Positions 46,301-55,300 of a stretch of 64,000 bases of DNA are shown piece after piece; positions within the stretch are counted from its first letter, which is position 1, and each line of letters starts with the position of its first letter. Below the pieces are notes generated by a model, which had not been told where the DNA came from, searched no databases, and saw only the letters and a list, made by a program, of their open reading frames with translations. The DNA is from Dasypus novemcinctus (lineage: Eukaryota > Chordata > Mammalia > Cingulata > Dasypodidae): NCBI RefSeq assembly GCF_030445035.2, contig NC_080677.1, positions 114,879,263 through 114,943,262 on the forward strand, in the 5' to 3' direction. The translations under genes and the position numbers were made by a program.

Positions 46301-49300
46301 AAAAAGAAAAAAGAGGAAGGATAAAATGAAAGATGTAAAAGTTAAGTGAATATTAAAAAAGGTAAAAAGTTTGTGGGAATGCTAACTGAAATGTAATAAG
46401 GTGTATTTTGTCTTAAAATATTGAAAAAGGTAAAAGGTTTGTGGGGGTGCTAACTGAAATGTTATAAGGTATATTTTGTCCTAAAATAAAATGGTTAATA
46501 TGGAGATATGCAGGACACAGCTAGTATGCGTATAGGAAGTTGTGAAAGTATTGTGGTAGCGTTCAGTGAGATAATGTGTTTTGTGAAAGTAAAACAAGCC
46601 TGAATACAAAAAGTGCAAAAACTGTGGACTTTTGCAGTTCTTCCTCAAGGCTTTCTGCACTGACCTGATAGCAATGAATCTGGCTGCATAGAAGAAACCT
46701 GTGACAGTGACCCTACTAAGAAACATCAGAGACAGTGTTATTTTAAGGGCCTGGAATAGGCAAACAATTGGGACAAGCTGCTGTATCAAATGATTAAATG
46801 TTGTTTGGTTGGGAAAGACGAAACTATATTCTCTGCTGAATTGGTAAATACTTAGCCTGTGAATTGGATGTGGCCAGCACTAATATCGAGTACAGGCCTA
46901 TATAGCCTTGTTAGTTGGGAATCTTAAGCCCATGAGAAATGAAAGTCTATTCTTTAAATGTCTGCTAGTTGGAAGTCTTATTGTATGTTGTTGTGTATAA
47001 TCTACAGTAGTTATGGATTATGTATAAAATGCTTGAGTACTAATCAGAACTTTAATAATGTAATGTATTGTGTACTTAAGTGATTTGATGAACTGTAAGT
47101 GATATATAAATGTACCTTGTTGAATGTATATGTAAATTTCTTAAGTTTGAACAATCCTGGTACTGGATATATTGAGAAAAAATTTAATGAATGTTGTTCA
47201 AACCTAAAAGTGGAAATATCATGCAGGAAGCTTTGTTAATCAGTGAAATTTTATTTTCATAGACTTAGCTAAAACAAAAAGGGGGAGATGTGGGAGTTTG
47301 ACCTGTTCTATTGTAGATGCTGCCTTATTGTAGATGTTGCAGTTGTTCCCTATTATTGTAGGTGATGTTGCAGTTCTGATCACAAACAGCTGCTCGTGAG
47401 TTTCCAATAAATACGTTGTGGAAACGAGGGTTGAGGCTCTCAGTTCCCGAAGCTGAGTCCCCTCGTCCCATCTTTATCTCCTCTCCTGTCTTTCTCTCTG
47501 ACCTTTATTTTGTAAAGTTCTGCATTGCCTTCCCTTCGAGCCTACCTATCGCTGAGCTGGTTCTCAGCACCCCTGCTCCCCCTATCCCGCACATTTTCCC
47601 ACATAAACATCCTTCATTACTGTGGTACATTCATTGTAATTGATAAACACATTTTGGAGCATTGCCACTGAGCCTGAATTATAGTTACATTGCAGTTTAT
47701 ACACAATTCTGTAGGTTATGGGAAGATGGGTGATGGCCTATATCTGTCGTTGCAATGTCATTCGAGACAATTCCTCTTTCATTTCTGATTATCAAAGAAA
47801 AAAGAGAAAAGATATAAAAAAATATAATCCAGCCAGAGGGTTGTCAATTTTATTGATCTTCTCAAAAAACCAGCTTTTGGTTTTGTTGATTTTCCCTAAT
47901 TTTTATTGTTTTTAATTTAATTTCTGCTCTAATTTTTATTTTCCTTCTACTTTCTTTGGGATTGGTTTGCTGTTCTTTTTCTAGTTTCTGTAGTTATTCA
48001 GTTAAATCTTTGACTTTAGCTCTTTTTAAATATAGGTGTTTAGGGCTGTAAATTTTCCTCTCAAGACTGCTCTCACTATATTCCATAAATTTTGATAAGT
48101 TGTGTTCTTGTTTTCATTTGACTCAATATATTGACAGATTTCACTTGCAGTTTCTTCTTTGACTCACTGATTATTTAGGGGTGTGTTTAGCCTCCACACA
48201 TTTGCAAATTTACCTTTTTCCTGTCTATTGTTGATTTCCAGTTTCATTCCATTATGATTTGAGGAGGTGCTTGTATAATTTCGTTTTTATATTTATTGAT
48301 AGAATCATTGTGCCCTAACATGTGGTCTATCCTAGAGAAAGCTCCATGGATACTTGAATGTATAACCCACTGAGTTTGGATGTAATGTTCTGTATTTGTC
48401 TGTTAGGTGTAACTCGTTTGTCATGTTGTTCAAGTTCTGTTTCCTTGATGATCTTTTGTTCTTCCTTATGATGTGAGTGGTGTGTTAATGTGTCCAGTGA
48501 TTATTATAGAGATTTCTATTTCCTTCTTCAGTTTTGCCAGAGTTTGTCTCATCTATTTTGGGGCACCCTGGTTAGGTGCATAGAAATTTATGACTGTCAT
48601 TTATGACTGTCATTATCCCTTTTATTAATGTTTAATGGCCTTCTTTATCTCTTAAAACCTTTTTTCATTTAAATTCTGTTTTGTCCAATATTAGTATAGC
48701 TACCCCTGTGCTCTTTTTTGGTTACTATTTGTGTGGAGTATCTTTTTCCAACCTTTCACTTTCAGCCAGTTTGTATTCCTGGGTCTAAGGTAAGTCTCTT
48801 GTAAGCATCATATGGATGGTTTATGTTTTTTTATCAATTATGTCAGCCTATATCTTTTGATTGGGGAGGTTAATCCATTTACATTCAATGATATTATTGT
48901 GAATACATTATTTACTTCCTCCATTTTGATCTTTGGTTTTCATGTCATGTTATATTTTCATCTGTCTTTTTACTCTTTTGGTTATCTTTTTTGCTATTCT
49001 TCTATAGCCTCCTCCAAGCCTCTCTCCTCTCTTTTTCTTTCAGGCTCTAAGGCTTTTTAATATTTTCTGCAAAGATGGATTCTTTTTTATGAACTCTCTT
49101 AGTCTTGTTTATTTTATACTCACCTTCATATTTGAAGCACAATCTTGCTGGATAAAGAATTCTTGGCTGGCAATATTTCTTCTTCGGTATCCTAATTGTA
49201 TCATACCACGGTCTTCTTACCTCCATAGTTTCTGATGAGAAATCCATACTAAGTCTTACTGGGTGTCCCTTGTATTTGGTGGTTTGCCTCTCCCTTGCTG

Positions 49301-52300
49301 CTCTCAGAATTTTCTCTTTATCTTTAGCATTTGACTTTCTGAGTAGAATGCATCTTGGATTAAGTCTATTTGGATTTATTCTGATTGGGTTATAGTGCAC
49401 TTCTTTGAGATAAAGTTCATTTCTTTTGTGAGAGTTGGAAAATTTTCAGCCATTGTTTGCTCAAATACTCTTTCTGCCCCTTTTCCCTTCTCCTTCTGGA
49501 ACTCCCATCACACGTATGTTGTGTTTCATGTTGTCATTTATCTCCCTTCGCCCCTGCTCAATTTTTTCCATTCTTTTCTCTCTTTTTTTGGGGGGGAGGG
49601 GTGTATTGTATATTCTTTCTGCTGTCATTTCAAGCCTGCTGTTGTATGCGTCTAATGTGTTTTTTGGCTCAGCTATTGTGTCTTTCATTCCCATCAACTC
49701 TCTTACTTTTCTACTAAGGATTTCAAATTCTTCTTTATGCTTGCTCAGTGTCTTCCTGATGTCATTTATCTCTTTAGCCATATTGTCTTTCACATCATTA
49801 ATTATATTTTGGAAATTTGTGTGAATCTCGTTCTCTCAAATTCCATGTCTCTTCTGGGGCTTTGATATACTCCTTTTCTTGGCCATGTCTACCATTTTCT
49901 TTGTATGGTTTGTAATTTTTTGCTGATGTCTAGACATCTGATTAGGATTGCAGTTTACTCAGATGCTCAACCTCTTTCTCTTTTATAGTGATTTAATGGT
50001 GGGAAGCAATGTGTTACTGCAGCTCTTTGATTCTTGACTCGACTGGGATCATTACAATTGCTCCTGATAGTTGCTTAAAACTGGGCCCTGGACCTAGTAA
50101 TGGGTTGCAGACCTGCTTATTAGGGCTTTGGGGAGGCTATAAAGGCTGAAAAAAGCCTCTCATTTTTAATTTTCTCATGTGCACTTTCTTGGCCTGCCAG
50201 CAGATGGCGCCCTTTGGCAGCCCTCTCAGAGCAATGCTTGGTTAGAGTTTGCTGCAACACAGATTGGATCAATGTGATATAGGTTCCTACCTGGAAGTTA
50301 AGAGCCTTGTGAGTCAGACCTTCTGAGACAGTTCTTCAGCCTTCTCTGGCAGCCCCTTCTGTTTTCTAGGGTAGGAAGTAATTTCACTTCCCTCTGAGTC
50401 CTCAACAGTCAGTCCCGGTTAGTAGAGAAGGAGATTAGGAGGGTCAGATCTCTTTAGTCTAGGATCCCTTTAGTCCCTTGCTGGCTTCCAAGGCAAACAA
50501 TGACAGATTGCTATCGGGCATGGAAGGGCTCATGGGACACCGCAGACCAAATCTATGGGTCAGAAACTCAGCCTTAGGTTGTGTCCCTCTCTCTCCCCTT
50601 TCCAGGGCCTGTGGATCCCTGGAGCTCCCTTTGTTTGTAGCCAGCTCAGAGCCATCCTGTTGATGTAAGCTTTTATCTGAAATATACACCATCAAGTCTT
50701 TGTACCATTATGATCTACCTCTCCATTTATTTAGGTCTTGGATATCCTTCATCAGTGTCTTATCTTCTCAGTAATGGACTTGCACATTGTTATATATATT
50801 TCTAAGCACCTTTTAGTTTTTGTTGCTTTGTGAATGGCATCCTTTTTAAAATTACATTTTCAAATTGGTTGTTGCTGATTATAGAAATGCTAGTAAAGTT
50901 TTTATACTGATTTTGTATCTAGCAATCTTGCCAGTTTCTTAGCTCTGGTAGTTCTGTAGGTTCACTTGGAAGTGACTCTGAAGATGGTCGTATCTCTAGT
51001 AAGTGACAGTTGTCTTTTCCAAATTTTATTGTTTAGATTTCTTTCTCTATCTCCCTTCTTAAAAATTTTTTAAAAAGCTAGGACTTCTAAGTAGAAACAA
51101 CAGTTACATTTCCGTTTCTCTCCAGGCTCTGCTCGCTGCACAAGGCCAGCTGTAGACTATCAGGCATACAGCTCTGTCTCTCACCCCGGGGGACTTCTGC
51201 CGTGTCTAAGGAGCCGTCTCTGTTCCTCTGTATTCTTTCCCTGTGTGTTCACTTCCTGGGTTCCTGCTCAAAACTCCCAACTCTGTCTTTTGCCATGTCT
51301 TTTCTCTGTGAGTACTCTCCCACCAAGGGGCAGGGACGTGCCCTACTGATGTCACCCAATCAGTCTTAATCATAATTTAATCAATTAAAAGTGATACTTC
51401 TGACAGACCAGTTTACAAACATAATCCAGTAACTATTTTTGGAATTCATAAACAATGCCAAACTGCTAAAATGATTTTTCATATTTTTCTCCTTTATTGC
51501 ATTAATATGAATTACATTGATAGATTTTCTAATACAAAGCACTTAAACTATGCGATCCATTTAAACCATCATTTGGTAATGTGCTGTGTTGCCTTCATTG
51601 CACCTTTATGTATTTTAGTCTTGACTTTCTAGAGTAGATCATAAATTCCATGGGGGGAAGCACCATACATTATATTTCCCAAGCACATGGCATAGTTCTG
51701 AGGGCCTACTAATTATTTTGTGATTGATTTCATTTATTTAATTAGATTTTTCTATTTTGCCTGATCCCTACACTCAGATATTCAAAAGTGGATTATATGA
51801 ACATGTTTCTTTGAAAACAGGCAAACAAGTTCTACTTGATATTCTCTTTCTGGAGGGTTACTGCTAAATTTTTCATGAATGTCCCTGTTCATTTTACTAG
51901 TTCAATCAATTAAAGAATCAACAGTGTTTCCTTTTTTTTCATTCTCTAAAGAAAATTATTGAATATAAAACCTAATTTTGGTGTGGGAGAGAGTATAAAC
52001 TACAATGTTAACTATAATCCATACTATGTGGCAATGCCTCCAAAATGTGTTCGTCAATTGCAATGAATGTACCACACTAATTAAAGAAGTTGTTAATGTG
52101 GGAAAAGTGGGAAAAGTGGGAAATGGGAGTGGGGCATATGGGAATCCCCTATTTTTTTAATGTAACATTTTATGTAATCTATGTATCTTTTAAAAATAAT
52201 ATATTTTTTAAAATTACTCATAAAGTGTTTCTGGTGGCAGTACAAGACGTTATTTTCTCAGCAGATTTTCATATGCACAGAATGTAGATTTTATTACTTG

Positions 52301-55300
52301 AAGCAGTTAAACACAATTTACAATTCTTTTGCAGGACTGAGTATGAAGTGGATTATATATATATAGGGGTTGTATTAGTCAGGGTTCTCTAGGGAAACTG
52401 AACTGACAAGATCTTTATACTTATCTGTCTATAAATGTTAAGCTGCATATACCTTATTACTTAACAGTCTTAGCAGGATTTGGGTAGTACTTTGTAATCA
52501 AATACATTGAATATTTTGTAGTTAAATATATCCTTCAGTGGGGTCTAAAGCAGCATTCTATATTTAAAGGTTTCTAGTTATATAGTGGAAAATTAGTATT
52601 CACACTAAATGTGATAAATAAAGGCTAAATATTCTCATGTCAGTTCAGGTGTGATTTTGCTGCCACATGAGTTATGAAGAAACTTGGTTTGTCTGGAGAT
52701 TTGGTTTTTACACTTGTGGATGATGGATTGTGGAACTGCGTTGATTCCAAGTGTGCGGAGTTAGAACATGTCATCTCTCCTGATGTGCACTTCTCTGTAC
52801 CAGTCTAGATTTCCTTTTGGGGTTCTTTGGTTCAACCTCATCTTTTCACCACTATCCTCTTGTCACTCCTCTGTTCCCCAAACTTATAGTATTTTATCAT
52901 TTGTTGTCTCAATGTTTTTGTGAGAAGCTACTTTTTCATATTGCTAAAGTCTCAAAAGTATTGCAGAAGGTGTGACAGTAATGAGTTTAGTGTTAAGCTG
53001 GGGAAGAGGGTATTCAACTTCTTTCTGCATTATTTTCTCTGCAGTAAATACTCGGTGGTGCGGGGGTGGGGAGGCACCACAGTAAAGACATCTAGCTGTA
53101 AGAGTTACTGGTAAGGCTTCCAGGTCTCGGCCTGAAAGAGGTTACCGATTCTTGGTCATAAGAGGTTTCAGACTCATTTAAGACCTATAATCTGGCTCCA
53201 AACTAATTTCTCAGACTCATGAGTCACTGTTTCTCAGATTTAGATTTTATTTTTCTTTCTAAACTTGCCTATGTACTATCCCATGAACACTTTATTCACA
53301 ACTTTTCTGACTTCATGTCATTTCCCCAATATTTTTTTTTTTTTGAGATTTATTTATTTCTCCCCCTCCCTTTATTGTCTGCTCTCTGCATCTATTTGCT
53401 GTGTGTTCTTCTGTGTCTGCTTGTATTCTCATTAGGCAGCTCGCGGAACCGATCCTGGGACCTTCCAGAGTGGGGGAGAGGCATCATTCTCTTGTGCCAC
53501 CTCAGCTCCCTGGTCTGGTGTGTCTCTTGTTGTCTCTCCTCTGTGTCTTGTTCTGTTTCGTCATCTTGCTGCGTCAGCTATCCGTGTGAGCCAGCACTCC
53601 TGCGCAGGGAAGTACTCTGCACAGGTCAGCGCTCTGCATGGGCCAGCTCGCCACATGAGCAAGCTTGCCTTCACCAGGAGGCCCTTGGTATCAAACCCTG
53701 GGCCTCCTATATGGTAGATGGGAGCCCAATTGCTTCAGTCACATCCATTTCCCTCCCCCCAATATTTCTCTTAACGAAAGTATCCCTATCTCCTTATATT
53801 GTGTATTTAATTTTACAGTATCCCATTGGCTGACCTAGGAATATTCTAAAACTGGATGTCACTTGTTTAGAAGCCCATAGGTTTTGCTTTTTTAAAAATA
53901 TCTGCCAGTTTTCAACCTGCCCTGATGCCTAGCAAAGTTACCAAAGTGATGCCATATTAAATGTGCCATATTTATTTTGAGACATGCATGATAAGAACCA
54001 GGAATTCTAGAATGTTGGAGCTGGAAGGAACATTGTTAGTGTAATGTTTTATAAATCAGGAGTTTTAAGTTATTTTCAATCTCATTTTCTGTTTGCTTGG
54101 TGTTAGACCTAACATTCTTAGTCTTGTAGTTTTCCCTTTTCTTTTTAAAAGATTTATTTATTTATCCCCAACCCCCCACCCCCATGGTTTGTGCTTGCTG
54201 TCTGCTCATCTTTTTAGAAGGCACCGGAAATGGAACCCGGAACCTCCCATGTAGGAATGAGGCACCCATTGGCTTGAGCCATCTCTGCTTCCCTTGCTTT
54301 TCTTTTTAAAACAAATTTCTCTTTCTGCATTTGAAAAACCTGCTCTGGTTATATGGTTTCTGCTCATAGCAGTGAAAAAAATCATGGTTTCTTGGTGCCA
54401 CCTTGGTAAAAATATTACTTTGCACATGTGTCTAATTAATCAAATGATCAGAAAATGGTTTTTGATTAGAAGCTACATAGTTTCTTTTATTTTTCTTAAT
54501 TTACTAAAAACAAACTAAATTATGATTTTGGTACTTAAAGCTTAGAGGGAACCCAGCTGTTTTCCTTTTCCCCCATGTATCTCTTCAACTTGAAAACAAG
54601 GTTAGACCATGGGCATGTTTGACTGATGGCATCAAGTGCTGCACTTTGTTTTCCTATTTTAATCTCTTCTGCTGGGTATTGAATAATAGGAGCAATGCTG
54701 ATTAAACAAAATGATGAAAAAGTCAGATGCCAGTTTAAATTTAAGAAATTAGAAATTAGGCCTCCCCTTTGGAGGTTCTTAATTACTGGGAGAAAAACAG
54801 GGAATTGTAGAAGAACATTAAAATGTGAAGCTTAAGGAGCATTGGCCTTTATGCTGTATAGGGAGTACTTCACATTTTCATGGAAGTTTTTGTTCAGGAA
54901 AATAGTCACCCAATGGGATAAACATTTATAGTTTTCTAAAAATCATGCCTGTCTCTCTGGTCACTGTGTTAGACCACGTTCTCTTCAGGTCTTAGTGCCC
55001 TGCCCCTTAGACTCCTCACATAGCAGTGTGAGAAGCCATATATTCTGTCAGTGGTATGGCAAGGTTTCCTATTTTCTGTCATCATATAGTTTAGTTTTTG
55101 AGTACATATCTAATTTAGGTTGTCCTGTTTTTCTTGTTGTGAAGGACCCGGGAGAAGTCACTTTATCATCCTGAGCCTTAGACTCCTCTTTTGAAATATG
55201 AAAATACTGAACTACGGGAGTCCCTTCATTCTCTCAGATCCTCTGGTTTCATTTAATAAATTTTAAATCATAGCAATTTTTATTTGATGTAGAGGGGAAT

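Larger units (their letters stand above)
45277..47569 (+). mobile_element. Small non-autonomous endogenous retrovirus-like element
   Basis: Two LTRs (45277-45564 and 47289-47569), both starting TGTGGGA and ending CTCAGCA, enclose 1.7 kb. It is flanked by the 6-bp duplication CCCCTG at 45271-45276 and 47570-47575. A primer-binding-site candidate tggaggcccgatcaggga is at 45567-45584 and a polypurine tract aaaaagggggaga at 47275-47288. I see no gag, pro, pol or env; the inside is too short and lacks any retroviral motif. The two LTRs have many differences, so it is not recent. A 6-bp duplication is typical of class II (beta-like) elements, but class is not proven. Confidence 0.9.
45187..47755 (-). 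mobile_element. LINE 3'-end-like fragment inserted in L1 and split by an ERV
   Basis: Parts 45187-45276 and 47570-47755 are continuous with each other and match the blocks at 6.9 and 52.0 kb. It interrupts the ORF2 region of the L1, which resumes near 47760. Confidence 0.75.
43151..50695 (-). mobile_element. Near full-length L1 (antisense) with internal deletion and inserts
   Basis: Poly-T at 43151-43161 and 3'UTR to about 44270. The ORF2 C-terminus at 44272-44454 reads [20 protein letters not shown] on the minus strand. It continues through RT, the endonuclease side and ORF1 (49047-49793: IKKP end, [35 protein letters not shown]) to 5'UTR-like DNA ending near 50695. Compared with the 8.3-kb copy, about 1.4 kb of ORF2 is missing at about 44885. 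Inserts: SINE 43176-43590 and the LINE/ERV compound 45187-47755. Both ORFs are broken. Confidence 0.9.

Noticed and set aside
46020-46349. 109-codon Lys/Arg/Glu-rich open frame
   Set aside because: Produced by an almost pure purine tract inside a coding-dead ERV-like element; no conserved motif.
53219-53833. 204-codon open frame, the longest in the window
   Set aside because: Most of it spans an antisense SINE bounded by a perfect 11-bp duplication; no domain and no splice context.
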